Shown: in pieces, positions 17,980 through 27,500 of the stretch | Layout of the letters: every line of letters starts with the position of its first letter | Numbering within the stretch: the first letter of the stretch is position 1 | Assembly: GCA_963665215.2 (NCBI GenBank) | Contig: CAXXWW010000002.1 | Coordinates: forward strand, 186,001 to 250,000 | From: G963665215 sp963665215 | GTDB taxonomy: Bacteria > Chloroflexota > Dehalococcoidia > Lucifugimonadales > CAUZJF01 | DNA: 64,000 nt | Direction of reading: 5' to 3' | Notes under the pieces: model-generated | Database searches by the model: none | What the model saw: the letters and a program-made list of their open reading frames with translations, nothing else | Told to the model about the DNA's origin: nothing | Translations under genes and position numbers: made by a program

Positions 17980-19119
17980 ATGAAGATCACTGCTGTCGAG
18001 GCGATTCCCGTCGACCGGTACCTGTTCGCCAAGGTGCACACCGACGAGGGGATAACGGGCCTGGGCGAGTCCGGCGCGTGGGGTTTCTTGGAGGCGTCGG
18101 CGCCCGCGATAGAGAAGTTCGGCCGCTATCTGGTAGGACAGGACCCGCTACGCATCGAGCACCACTGGCAGTACATGTACAGGTTCAGCCACTTTCGCGG
18201 CGCGGCGATAATGGGAGCGCTCAGCGCCCTTGACATAGCCCTGTGGGACATCGCCGGGAAGCACTTTGGCGTTCCCGTCTACCAGCTCCTGGGAGGGAAG
18301 ACACGCGATAAGGCGAGGGTCTATTATCACGTGAGTGGCGATACCAGGGAGGGGCTGGTCCGCGAGGTCAAGGCCGCGAGAGACGCTGGATTCTCCGCCG
18401 TGGGTCACCTGACCCCATTCCTGGATGAGCCCAGGGACATTCCGTACTTCAAGACACACGTGGAGAAGATGCGGGACGCCATCGAGGCGGTCGGGGCGTA
18501 CCGCGACGCGGTGGGCGACGAGGTGGACCTTTGTATCGAGATTCACCGGCGGCTCACTCCGTCGGAATCGATCACGCTGGCCAGAGGAATCGAGCCGTAT
18601 CACCCCTTCTTCTACGAGGACCCCATTCTGCCGGACAACTTCGACGCCATGGCCCTGGTCGCCAATCACATCTCCATACCCATCGCAACCGGCGAGCGGC
18701 TGCACTCAATCCACGAGTTCGAGATGCTGCTCAGACGAGGCGCGGTCCAGTACGTGCGGCCGGACGTCTGCCTGGCGGGTGGGCTGAGCCATTGCAAGAA
18801 GATCGCCGCCATAGCCGAGGCCCACTACGTCGGCGTGGTGCCCCACAATCCCCTCAGCCCAGTCAGTACGGCCGCCTGCCTTCAGCTCGCCGCGTGCATT
18901 CCCAACTTCGCCATTCAGGAGTACCCCACCGGGGAGCTCGAGCCACCGAAGAGCGAGATCGTCAAGACCCCGCTGCGGCTCGAGAACGGGTTCCTCATCA
19001 TCCCCGACGCGCCGGGTATCGGCATCGAGTTGGCGGAGGACGCCCAGGAGAGGTACCCTCCCGTCTCGAGGGAGGTCGAGACACGCCTCCACGTGGACGG
19101 CTCGGTGGTCGACCAGTAG
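17980..19119 (+). CDS. Enolase-superfamily dehydratase (mandelate racemase/galactonate-mannonate dehydratase type)
   Basis: 379 aa from the ATG at 17980, which has GGAGGAG in front; an earlier in-frame start lacks one. The N-terminal cap is followed by a TIM barrel with metal and catalytic positions CIEIHRRL, FYEDPILPDN, IATGERLHS and VPHNPLSP. The pattern GERLHS...PDVCLAGGLSHCKK resembles D-galactonate and D-mannonate dehydratases more than muconate lactonizing enzymes. It dehydrates a sugar acid or related acid; the substrate is not determined. Followed after 15 bp by a truncated gene. Confidence 0.85.
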   Translation: MKITAVEAIPVDRYLFAKVHTDEGITGLGESGAWGFLEASAPAIEKFGRYLVGQDPLRIEHHWQYMYRFSHFRGAAIMGALSALDIALWDIAGKHFGVPVYQLLGGKTRDKARVYYHVSGDTREGLVREVKAARDAGFSAVGHLTPFLDEPRDIPYFKTHVEKMRDAIEAVGAYRDAVGDEVDLCIEIHRRLTPSESITLARGIEPYHPFFYEDPILPDNFDAMALVANHISIPIATGERLHSIHEFEMLLRRGAVQYVRPDVCLAGGLSHCKKIAAIAEAHYVGVVPHNPLSPVSTAACLQLAACIPNFAIQEYPTGELEPPKSEIVKTPLRLENGFLIIPDAPGIGIELAEDAQERYPPVSREVETRLHVDGSVVDQ

Positions 19120-19134
19120 AAGGATCGCGCCATC

Positions 19135-19344
19135 ATGGACATCGAGCTTAGGAGCATCGGCGAGGACGAGTACGAGGACTGGACGCGGGCCGCCGCCGAC
19201 CTGGCCGCCACCTACCTGGGCACCGTGCCCTTTACGACCCTGTCGCGGGCCGGCCGCGTCGAAGAGCGGACGCCGGGGGCGCTGCTGAAGGCCAACGCCA
19301 TGTTCGCCACGGGGCTAGAGCCCTGGTGCCCCGTCGAATTCTAG
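19135..19344 (+). pseudogene. Truncated N-terminal fragment, possibly of a GNAT-type acetyltransferase
   Basis: Opens 15 bp behind the dehydratase with MDIELRSIGEDEYEDW, a common start for Eis-like GNAT acetyltransferases, and ends after 69 residues just before sequence that leads into the insertion element. No acetyl-CoA motif is reached. The family call is tentative; the truncation next to a mobile element is the firmer point. Confidence 0.35.
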
Positions 19345-19547
19345 AGGCCATATGGCTTTGTTGATTTCCTGCCATTTTGTCCCGCCCACCCTTGAACCAG
19401 ACAAAGGACCACCCCCCTCTCCACTCCCCCACGTCCTTGTGCTCTTCGATTCCCCAGAAACCCTTTGCCTCAATGATGTCAAAAAAGCTAGACTGAACCG
19501 AGAACCTCACCCCAATGGACACGATGGTGAGCCCGCCGTCCTTTCCC
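19345..19547. other. AT-richer spacer of unknown origin beside the IS481-type element
   Basis: About 200 bp between the truncated gene and the left inverted repeat. On the minus strand it reads as an open stretch (for example FFDIIEAKGFWGIEEHKDV) without start or recognised family. It may be a leftover of the gene or element that once stood here. Confidence 0.3.
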
Positions 19548-19611
19548 CCCTCTCCGCGTGCTGTATGGACCGGACACATGGTGGACGGGTGTTCGGAGAC
19601 ATGGTGGACAC
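19548..19611 (+). repeat. Left terminal inverted repeat of the IS481-type element
   Basis: Aligns without gaps to the reverse complement of 20797-20860, with mismatches concentrated in the middle third. Confidence 0.75.
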
Positions 19612-19622
19612 ATTTGAGTATG

Positions 19623-20761
19623 TTAGGCATCGTGCCTGAGGTCAAGCTGGGCGATTTGATGAGTGGCGAAGAAGACGTTCCAGACTCCATCGTCAGTTGT
19701 CGGCCGAATAGCCACTGGCATGCCCTTGAAGGCCTTAGGTACCTTGAAGATACGGCCAAACAACTGGAGCCTACCTTTGTCGTGAACACGGCGTACCAGG
19801 TCGGTTGGTTCGTACTCCAAGGGTGGAAGGACCTCGGGAAACAGTCTTTGGCTCACTTGGTACTTGGTGGCCGGAGTAGCAAGGTCAAGGGCGTCATGGG
19901 GCCGCTCCAAGTTGTAGATGTCCCGCCACAGGTCGAAGGCTCTCTGGCAGTGCGCCAGATCAGTGAAGCTGCTCCCCTGCAGCACTTCAACGGTCATGGT
20001 TCGGTGGAAGCGCTCATCTTTTCCCTGTGTCTGAGGGTGATAAGGGCGTCCATGACTGACTCCGATGCCCAACCTCAGCAGCCAGACTGTAAAAGGTGTG
20101 TAGGGGTGGTCTTGGTCAGGCCCCACGGGGAGCCATTGTCCATCAACATTGTGTTGGGCAGGCCGTAGCGCCGGAAGATAGCCGTCAGGCGCTGTTGCAC
20201 CATCTCTCCCTGCTCGTTACCGCAGGCCTGCAGCCCCAAGGCAAACCGAGAGTGATCGTCCAGAACAGTCAGAGGGTGGCAGCGTCCTCGGGTAAGGGGG
20301 AAGTGGCCTTTGAAGTCCATCTGCCACAGGTCGTTGGGTGCCTGGTGTTCAAATCGCTGCCAGGAACGGTGCTTGGGCCCCTCGGCGGGGTCAATGCGGC
20401 CATGACGACGCAAGATCGCCGTGATAGTACTGGGGGCCGGCATGTCCGCCTCAAACACATCCCTGCGGTCCAAAAGCCACCGTCGCAGCTTACGAGCTCC
20501 CCAGGCCGGATGGGCCGCACGGGCAGACAGCACCGCCTGCTCAACCTGCGATGGGGTACGTGCAGGCGAGTAGTGAGGCCGCCGCGGCAGCTCGACCAGG
20601 CCTGCCTCGCTCCCTTCACGGAAACGCCCAAGCCACTTGTATCCAGTCGTAGGGCTGATCCCGAAGCGACGGCAAAGGCCCCTTTTGTTGGTGCCTTCAG
20701 CCTGCGCCAGCTCCACGAACTCTCTCCTCTGAGACATAACGGACATCTCCTTCCATGGCAT
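19623..20761 (-). pseudogene. IS481-family transposase with a single-base frameshift
   Basis: The ATG at 20761 has a perfect GGAGG site. The first part (MPWKEMSVMSQRREFVELAQ) contains a helix-turn-helix (LCRRFGISPTTGYKWLGRF) and the DDE integrase core opening with LWQMDFKGHF and TVLDDHSRFALG. At the G-run read at 20121-20124 (four bases) the frame breaks after DNGSPWG and continues in the -1 frame as GPDQDHPYT, through HGRPYHPQTQGKDERFHRT with the catalytic Glu, to the stop at 19623. Five Gs would restore one protein of about 380 aa. Mutation, sequencing error or programmed -1 shifting are all possible. Confidence 0.8.
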
Positions 20762-20796
20762 GACCACCTCCTTGTAATGAAGTCATGCCTATTATG

Positions 20797-20860
20797 GTGT
20801 CCACCATGTCCCCGAACATGTGTAAGCTATGTCCCCGGTCTATACAGCAGGCGGAGAGGG
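20797..20860 (-). repeat. Right terminal inverted repeat of the IS481-type element
   Basis: Lies directly upstream of the transposase start. Partner of 19548-19611. Confidence 0.75.
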
Positions 20861-21025
20861 GCTGAGGGTGAGGTGCTCCATGACTGACGGAAACAGCCCT
20901 GAAGTGGCTAAACTTGACGTGGCGGAACAGACGCAGTCCGCGGTGGGTGGGAACAATCGCCTCCTGAGAGGCGCCCCTCGTCCTGAGCTGACTCGCGCTG
21001 AAATAGCTCTTAGGAGGCTGGTCCA

Positions 21026-21967
21026 ATGGACGTTCAGCATATCAGGCGAATAGCCGTGGTAGGGGCGGGGACCATGGGCCACGGCATCGCCCTGGAGTTC
21101 GCCCTCGCCGGCTACCAGGTCCACCTCCACTCTCGCACCGAGGCGAGTCTCGACCGCGCCCTCCGGAACATCCGCGACAACCTCGACCTGCTCGCGAGCC
21201 TTGGAGTGGTGACCCGCCAGGAGGCCGGTTCCGTACCGGCTAGGCTCCAGACCAGTGCGGATCTGGAAGCGGCGGTCGCGGACGCGGATGTGGTCATCGA
21301 GTCGGTGTACGAGGACCTTGCCCTGAAGCAGCAGGTATTTCGGCAGCTCGACGAGATGTGTCCCGTCCGCACCATCCTTGCCAGCAACACCTCCACCCTG
21401 ATGCCCAGCAAGCTCGCCTCGGCCACCCGGCGGCCCGGTAAGGTGCTGGTGGCCCACTACGTCAACCCTCCCTTCCTGATGCCCTTCGTGGAGATCGTGC
21501 CCGGCGCTGGGACCTCCGACGAGACCGTGGCCACCATGTCCGAGCTTCTCAAGTCCATGGGAAAGCGGCCCATCGTCGTGAGGAAGGAGGTGCCGGGTTT
21601 CGTCGCCAGCCGCCTTCAGGAGGCGCTTCTAAGGGAGGCACTTTGGCTGGTGGAAAACGGCGTTGCCAGCCCACAGGACGTGGACGTTGCCATCAAGACC
21701 AGCATCGGGCGGCGATGGGCGGTCGCCGGCGTCTTCGAGGTGCTCGAGATAGCGGGATGGGACCTGCTGGAGGCTATCGCATCGGACCTCTTTCCTCATC
21801 TGGCGTCTTCGCCGGCGGTGCCGGCGGTGCTGAGCGATAAGGTCCGGAGGGGCGAGCTCGGGGTGAAGACCGGGAAGGGCTTCTACGAGTGGACGCCGCA
21901 GTCGGCCGAGGCCCTGAAGAGGAGAATCGCCGCAGCCCTGGTCGAGATTGAGCGCTGGTCTACTTGA
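21026..21967 (+). CDS. 3-hydroxyacyl-CoA dehydrogenase
   Basis: 313 aa with AGGAGG eight bases upstream of the ATG. The N-terminal NAD-binding Rossmann motif is VVGAGTMGHGIALEFALAGY. The catalytic region shows ASNTSTLMPS and AHYVNPPFLMPFVEIVP, with the active-site His. The C-terminal helical domain carries GKGFYEW. It oxidises 3-hydroxyacyl-CoA to 3-ketoacyl-CoA in beta-oxidation or butyrate-type metabolism. A terminator follows at 22070. It sits between two insertion sequences yet appears intact. Confidence 0.9.
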   Translation: MDVQHIRRIAVVGAGTMGHGIALEFALAGYQVHLHSRTEASLDRALRNIRDNLDLLASLGVVTRQEAGSVPARLQTSADLEAAVADADVVIESVYEDLALKQQVFRQLDEMCPVRTILASNTSTLMPSKLASATRRPGKVLVAHYVNPPFLMPFVEIVPGAGTSDETVATMSELLKSMGKRPIVVRKEVPGFVASRLQEALLREALWLVENGVASPQDVDVAIKTSIGRRWAVAGVFEVLEIAGWDLLEAIASDLFPHLASSPAVPAVLSDKVRRGELGVKTGKGFYEWTPQSAEALKRRIAAALVEIERWST

Positions 21968-22069
21968 CCGCCGCCAGGGGTCAAGCTAGAATATCTGAAG
22001 CCCGAATCAGGAGGAATAGGCTTGGGGACTGCATAGCAGATCGAGGACGCAACCGATACCTGACTACGT

Positions 22070-22105
22070 AGCCTCCCGTGTTTTTTTCACGCTGCGCGGG
22101 AGGCT
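22070..22105 (+). terminator. Terminator of the hydroxyacyl-CoA dehydrogenase gene
   Basis: AGCCTCCCG pairs with CGGGAGGCT across an 18-nt loop that contains a T7 run; the stem is followed by TTCATTTG. Confidence 0.6.
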
Positions 22106-22213
22106 TTCATTTGTCCAGGAACCCCAATAGACGGTGCACGCTCAGCCCCTCCCGCCCATTCCCGTCCCGGCGTATTGCGGTGCCGTGAGCGCAACACGAG
22201 GTATCTTCAAAAA

Positions 22214-22223
22214 GTGTGTAAAC
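22214..22223 (+). repeat. Core of the left inverted repeat of the IS256-type element
   Basis: GTGTGTAAAC, exactly complementary to 23540-23549 at the other end. Confidence 0.75.
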
Positions 22224-22290
22224 AGTCAGGCGGTGTGCCCTCTCTCTGAACAACACGGGCTCGAGGCCCAAGAGAGGAGATAGACCGCCC

Positions 22291-23535
22291 ATGAGGAAGG
22301 AAAGCACTGAGAGTAGGTCGGAGTCAAGGCCGGAGTGGGAGCAGTTGGAGGATTGGGTGCGAAGCCAGGTCCAGAGGCTGATCCAGGAGTTGCTGGAGGA
22401 GGAGGTGACGGCGTTTCTGGGAAGGGCGAAGTCGGCGCTCAGATCCGACTCGGACAACGATACCGGCTATCGGAACGGATACGGCAGAGCTCGGAGGCTT
22501 ACGCTGAGTTCGGGAACGATACAGCTGAGGCGGCCGCGAGTCCGCGATACCGAGGAGCAGTTCGAGAGCCGGCTGCTGCCGCTGTTCGTCAACAGGACCA
22601 GGAAGGTTGCTGAGTTGATCCCCGAGCTGTACCTGCACGGTCTATCCGAAGGCGACTTCGATCTGGCTTTGCGGGGGCTGCTGGGAGAGGACGCACCGGT
22701 ATCGGCGAGCACGGTGGCCCGGTTGAAGGATAAGTGGAACGATGAGCTTGCCCAATGGCGCAGCCGGCCCCTCGATGACCTGGAAGTGGTCTACATGTGG
22801 GTGGATGGAGTCTACGTCAAGGCTGGTCTTGAGAAGGAGAAGGCGGCGGTACTGGTGGTAATGGCGGCCCTGAGCGACGGGAGCAAGGTGGTGGTGAGCG
22901 CTGTTCCCGGATACAGGGAGTCCACAGAGAACTGGTCCGAGGTGCTCAGGGACATCAAGCGCCGGGGCTTGAGCTGCCCGAGGCTGGTGGTTGGAGACGG
23001 ACACCTGGGCATCTGGGGAGCTCTGCGCAACGTCTATCCGCAGGCGGCAGAGCAACGCTGCTGGAACCACAAGATCGTAAACGTGCTCGCCAAGCTTCCA
23101 AAGCGACGACAGGACCAGGCCAAGCTCATGCTGCGTACTATCCCCTACGCGCCGACTCGGACAGAGGCTGAGCGGCTCAGGACGGTGTTCACCAGGTGGT
23201 GCGGCGACCATTCCTACGAGGCGGCCTCAGAGGCCTTGGAGCGGGACTGGGACCGCATGGTCACCTTCTATGACTTCCCAAAGGAGCACTGGGGGCACCT
23301 TCGCACGACGAACCCGGTAGAATCACCCTTCGCGGCCCTCAGGCTTCGGACCGATGCCGCCAAGCGCTACAAGAGGGTCGATCGGGCGATAGCGGTGATC
23401 TGGAAAATGTTGATGGTCGCCGAACAGCGCTTCAGGCGTCTGAAGGCCCCTGAGTTGATCGAAGACGTCTATCTCGGTGCACAGTATGCGGATGGAATCG
23501 CCATTGAATCAACGGCTGAGAAGGTCGCCGCCTGA
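22291..23535 (+). CDS. IS256-family (mutator-type) transposase
   Basis: 414 aa, full family length. The N-terminal region has ELLEEEVTAFLGR and GYRNGYGRARRL, the DNA-binding hallmark of IS256 transposases. The DDE core is present: first Asp in MWVDGVYVK, second Asp in VVGDGHLGIWGA, and Glu in TTNPVESPFAALR. The frame has no interruption, so the element could be active. It carries its own start 68 bp inside the left repeat. Confidence 0.93.
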   Translation: MRKESTESRSESRPEWEQLEDWVRSQVQRLIQELLEEEVTAFLGRAKSALRSDSDNDTGYRNGYGRARRLTLSSGTIQLRRPRVRDTEEQFESRLLPLFVNRTRKVAELIPELYLHGLSEGDFDLALRGLLGEDAPVSASTVARLKDKWNDELAQWRSRPLDDLEVVYMWVDGVYVKAGLEKEKAAVLVVMAALSDGSKVVVSAVPGYRESTENWSEVLRDIKRRGLSCPRLVVGDGHLGIWGALRNVYPQAAEQRCWNHKIVNVLAKLPKRRQDQAKLMLRTIPYAPTRTEAERLRTVFTRWCGDHSYEAASEALERDWDRMVTFYDFPKEHWGHLRTTNPVESPFAALRLRTDAAKRYKRVDRAIAVIWKMLMVAEQRFRRLKAPELIEDVYLGAQYADGIAIESTAEKVAA

Positions 23536-23539
23536 TGTC

Positions 23540-23549
23540 GTTTACACAC
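23540..23549 (-). repeat. Core of the right inverted repeat of the IS256-type element
   Basis: Complement of the GTGTGTAAAC at 22214-22223. Confidence 0.75.
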
Positions 23550-23561
23550 CTATTGACGTAA

Positions 23562-23957
23562 CCTCAGCCAGATCCCACGGCCACGCCAGAGCCGACACCG
23601 ACCCCGGGCGCCGGTGGCACCATGCACGTGGGGGACCTGGACGGCGTGAGCAAGTCAGTGGGCCCAAACGATTGGAAAGCCACGGTCACCGTAACGGTAC
23701 ATGACAGCAACGATACCGACCTGTCAGGTGCGACAGTCATCGGGACATGGAGTGCTTCTGGTAACGGCGCGAGCGATACGTGTACAACGAATGGAGACGG
23801 CACCTGCGATGTAAAGTCGGGGAAAGTGTCCAATACTAGTACGAGTTCGACGACTTTCACGGTGGACAACGTGACTAATGGCCTAACGTATACTGTGGGG
23901 GACAACCACGACCCCGAGATTGACAGTGACGGCACGAGCATCACTGTCTCCCAGTAA
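23562..23957 (+). pseudogene. C-terminal tail of a secreted protein, cut by the IS256-type element
   Basis: The frame is open from just inside the element border and reads a Thr/Pro linker (PTATPEPTPTPG), then MHVGDLDG and an Ig-like beta-sandwich module (WKATVTVTVHDSND, DTCTTNGDGTCDV, TFTVDNVTNGLTYT, NHDPEIDSDGTSI). In Chloroflexota this module commonly ends large secreted proteases or other extracellular proteins after a TPTP linker. No start or catalytic domain remains. The missing part must have lain upstream of the insertion and is not seen on the other side, so a deletion is also likely. Confidence 0.7.
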
Positions 23958-24013
23958 CCTCTCGGAGGTATGGCCGTAAGCTTCATTGGGGCATCGAAAG
24001 TTGAGAGCAAGTG

Positions 24014-24050
24014 AGTAGAGAGGGGCCGGCAAAGCCGGCCCCTCTCTACT
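24014..24050. terminator. Strong hairpin after the secreted-protein tail
   Basis: A perfect 17-bp stem (AGTAGAGAGGGGCCGGC with its complement) and an AAA loop. No T-run on either side. Likely terminator for the gene ending at 23957. Confidence 0.65.
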
Positions 24051-24151
24051 TCCCGTCCTGGAACTTGGCGAGTCCTAACTCGTAGGGGGGAGAGGGCACG
24101 GTCCTCTTCCCTGCTTTCTTGAGGTTGACGCAGACAATCGAGTGTCATTCA

Positions 24152-24490
24152 ATGACAGGCACGTTCCGAGAATTGGCGGCCGTGGCTGGACTGCTCTTTT
24201 TGTTCGGCGGGGCAGCAGGGTGCAGCCACGAGGGAGCAGCGAAGGTGGGTGAGGAAAGTCCATTGCCTGAGAAGACGATTGAGCAGGTGCTCAGTGAGCA
24301 CACCGATAGCCTGATGTCGCTCCCCGGAGTAGTGGGCACCGCCCAGGGCGAGTGTTCGGGAGAGCCATGCATCAAGGTCTTCGTCATCAAAAAGACCACC
24401 GATCTACTCGACCAGATCCCTGACTCCATTGAGGGATACAAGGTCGAGGTGCAGGAGACTGGGGAGATAAAGGCGCTTGACGCCGACTAG
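24152..24490 (+). CDS. Small lipoprotein of unknown function
   Basis: 112 aa from the ATG at 24152. It has a signal peptide with hydrophobic core LAAVAGLLFLF and lipobox GAAGC, so it is probably anchored in the membrane after cleavage before the Cys. The mature part has SLPGVVGTAQGEC, CIKVFVIKK and PDSIEGYKVEV, a pattern like the small domain that precedes some trypsin-like proteins (leucine-proline-x-valine-valine-glycine start, then a beta-strand and an IEGxxV loop). No catalytic site is visible. An upstream in-frame start at 24119 would spoil the signal peptide. Confidence 0.6.
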   Translation: MTGTFRELAAVAGLLFLFGGAAGCSHEGAAKVGEESPLPEKTIEQVLSEHTDSLMSLPGVVGTAQGECSGEPCIKVFVIKKTTDLLDQIPDSIEGYKVEVQETGEIKALDAD

Positions 24491-24570
24491 ACCAAGGCCC
24501 GTGGGGCCGCTCGCGGCCTCTCAGCGCCGCCGCTCTTTGCTGAAGACAGCGTTTCCCCCTACTATGGCCC

Positions 24571-27500
24571 TCACAAACCCTCCTCCCTGGAGATGGCGCG
24601 CAGGTCCAGCCTGCCCACGCTGCGATTGAGGACATATAGCGCGGCCGTAAAGATCCCCAGCAGGGCCGCATAGGTCGGCAGCATCAGGCTCCAGTCGGTC
24701 ATGAGAATGAATGGGGGCACCACCTGCTCGCCTCTCTCCGTTATCGCCAGGGGCGAGACCATCAGCGCGCTTAGCTGGAGGCCTGCCCAGGTGCCCAGCC
24801 CCAGGCCTATGACCGCGATGGCGAGCTGCTCAAAGCCCAGCAAGCCCCATAGCTGGCGGCGTGACAGGCCCATGGACTGCAAGAAGCCCATCTCGCCCTT
24901 GCTGCGGCTGGCGAACGATAGCAGGTATGTGACGTACCCCAGGCCGGCCGACAGCACGACTATGCCCAGAGAGAGCAGGACGATCGAGTTCCATCCGGCG
25001 GTTGAGAGTGGGTTGCCACGGACTGAGTCAAGCTGTGTACCCATGTGCTCAACCTGGGCGAGCCCCAGGGTTAGAGCGCTCACGGCCTCTCGGACGTTCT
25101 GTCGAGCTGTCGGCGCCTCCTTGAGGAAAAGCTCGTTTGGCGTTACCGAATAAAAATAGTTCAAGACGTTCAGGTGCCCAGTCAGGTTGTCCAGGTCGGC
25201 CAGTATGAAGCCGTTTCCCCCCGGGACCATCGTGGGAAAGTAGTCCACCGTATCCCTGATCACCATGGGTACTCGCCGGCCCGAAATGTTGGCCACGAAG
25301 GCATCCCCCACTCGCACGCCGGTGGTCTCGACAAAGGATGAGCTGACAACAACCGGCACCGGGCCCGCCGTGGGGCTCACGTAGATGCCGCGATAGCCAT
25401 GCTCGCTTTCCGGGCCGAAGCTAAACACCCCTATTCGCTGGCCTCCAAACGCGTCTAGGCCGGGTAATATGCGGTCCGGAGCAAGCGGCGATGTGACGAT
25501 GGCAGTCCATCTCATCTGACCCTCGAAGTCCTCCAGCACCACCTCTTCGTTCGACGGACCCACCGCCACCATGATGTCGTCCAGGAGAAGCGTGCCGGGC
25601 GTCTTTATTTTGCCGCCCGCCTCATAGATCTGCATGGACACCAGATGGAGAGGTCGCCTTAGCCTTTGCGGGATAACCGAGCCCATCAATCGCCACTCTG
25701 GAGGCCCCCCCAGGTCGCCCAGCGAAAGATGCTCAATGTAACCTGAGGCGGTTTCAATCGCCACCCACATCGAGAGACCGGAATACGCCTCCGTGGGCCT
25801 TGCCCAAACGCCGATGGCCGTGGCCCCTTCGGGAATCTCCAGCTTTTCCACCTGGGAATTGGACCGCAATGCGTCCATCAGGCCTCCCAGGGAGCTGGCG
25901 GAAAAGTCGTCCCGGTACCATGACATGTAGGGGAACTGCCGTGACTCCAACGCCAGCACCTGCGCGGTGGCGTGGGCCACGCCAGCGGTCTCGCGCAACG
26001 CCACGGTCCCTGAGGTCACTCCGGGTATTCTCAAGGTCCTCTCCTTGAGCCCCCGCGCTCCACCGAGCACGAGCCTGGGAACCCCAGTCACATGGATGTC
26101 CGCGGCCATATCGTACTGGATGCGGTCCTCCCTGCTCCTTTCCAGCGTCCCGCCCACCGTCGTCGACAGGATACCCACCCCGGTTACCAGTACCAGCAGC
26201 AGCACCAGCCAGGTGTACTGCAAGGGGTTTCTCGACATGTGCCACATGCCCATCGACAGCCACACGGGGCTCCTTCTCGTCAGCGCTACCAGCAGCAGGA
26301 ACAACACCTGCGCCGGCACCAGCATGATCAGCACGATTGCCGGAGCGAACAGCGCATCGCCCAGCACCGGCCGCTCCATTATCACGAATCCACCGACCAG
26401 CACGCCCTGAAACACCAGACCACCCACCCGCAGCGCTACCCCACGGGACCGCTGCGTGGCCCAGTAGAGCACCGCGAACGACACCAGCACCGCCACCGGA
26501 CCCACCCACCCAGCGACATTACCTTCCCGCGTCTCCCTCAGCGCAACTCCCGCCCCGAGAACCAACACCGTGGCCACCACCCCCAGATGCACCACGGCAG
26601 GCGACTCACCGCTAAGGTAGCGAACCACCAGGGGGAAAAACCGGATGAAGACCAGCGCCACAACGATCAGAAACAGCACCGGCGCAATTAGCAGCGTCTC
26701 GTTTACCTCCACCTCATTGAACAGACCTCCCGATATGAACTGGCCCCTGGAGCTCAGCTCCCAAAAAGTGAGTCCCCCGAGGACCAGCAGCGCCACATCC
26801 AGGTAGTAGCGATGGAAGAAGGGAAGCGTTGGAGGGCGCGACGAACGGAGCTTGTGGGTCAGCAGGCCGCTCCTCGCGCCCAAGACACCGGGCACGACAA
26901 AGATGACCAGGCATAGCAACCCGGCGCCGGCCGCCATCAGGAATGGGGCGACCCCGATCTCCACGGGCAGAAAGCCGCCGCCGGTCATGCCGCTGAAGGA
27001 CGGCAGCTTGCCGGCCAGGGCCACCATCGCAATGGCCAGAAACGGGGCCAGCACCACGGCCAGGGCGGTCATGACCAGGCCCTCCAGGGCGTACAGCCGC
27101 AGGATCTGGAGCGTGCCGACGCCCCGCGTCCTCAGCATCACCGTGTCGACCTCCCTGCTCTGGACCAGGTAGGAGACCATCATCGACAGGAAGAACAGGA
27201 CGGTCACTACCATGATGGCCAGCAGGAGCAGCATCGGCACCCTTGAGAAGAAGCGTGCCTTCTCAACGTTGCGGACGGTCTTCGTGATGCTGCTGAATAC
27301 GTCTGATCCGGGCATAGCCTTGCTAATGTCGGACTCAAACTCCTCGAACCTGCGAAGCGTCTCTGCTACGGACCAGTCCTTCAATCGCTCGGTGTCTGTG
27401 AAAATGAACCAGAGCGAGTCGATCAGCGTGCCTGGATAGGCCCCGCCGACGCCTTCGACCAGCGCCTCCTGGGTAACGAACAGCGGTATGGCCACCACCT

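Larger units (their letters stand above)
19548..20860 (-). mobile_element. IS481-type insertion sequence
   Basis: Bounded by 64-bp imperfect inverted repeats (19548-19611 and 20797-20860) that share CCCTCTCCGC, TGCTGTAT, GACCGG and GACATGGTGGACAC in register. It encloses a minus-strand IS481-family transposase that is split by a frameshift. The outermost ten bases also look like a host intergenic repeat, so the exact ends are uncertain. No target duplication was identified. Confidence 0.8.
22205..23558 (+). mobile_element. IS256-type insertion sequence, apparently complete
   Basis: A full-length IS256-family transposase lies between short inverted repeats, left CTTCAAAAAGTGTGTAAAC (from 22205) and right the complement of CGTCAATAGGTGTGTAAAC (to about 23558), 16 of 19 positions identical. 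The right end abuts the coding tail of a secreted protein, which it appears to have severed. I could not identify a target-site duplication. Confidence 0.8.

Noticed and set aside
20880..21053. 57-aa frame in front of the hydroxyacyl-CoA dehydrogenase
   Set aside because: It overlaps the ribosome site and start of the dehydrogenase, has no ribosome site of its own and matches no family.
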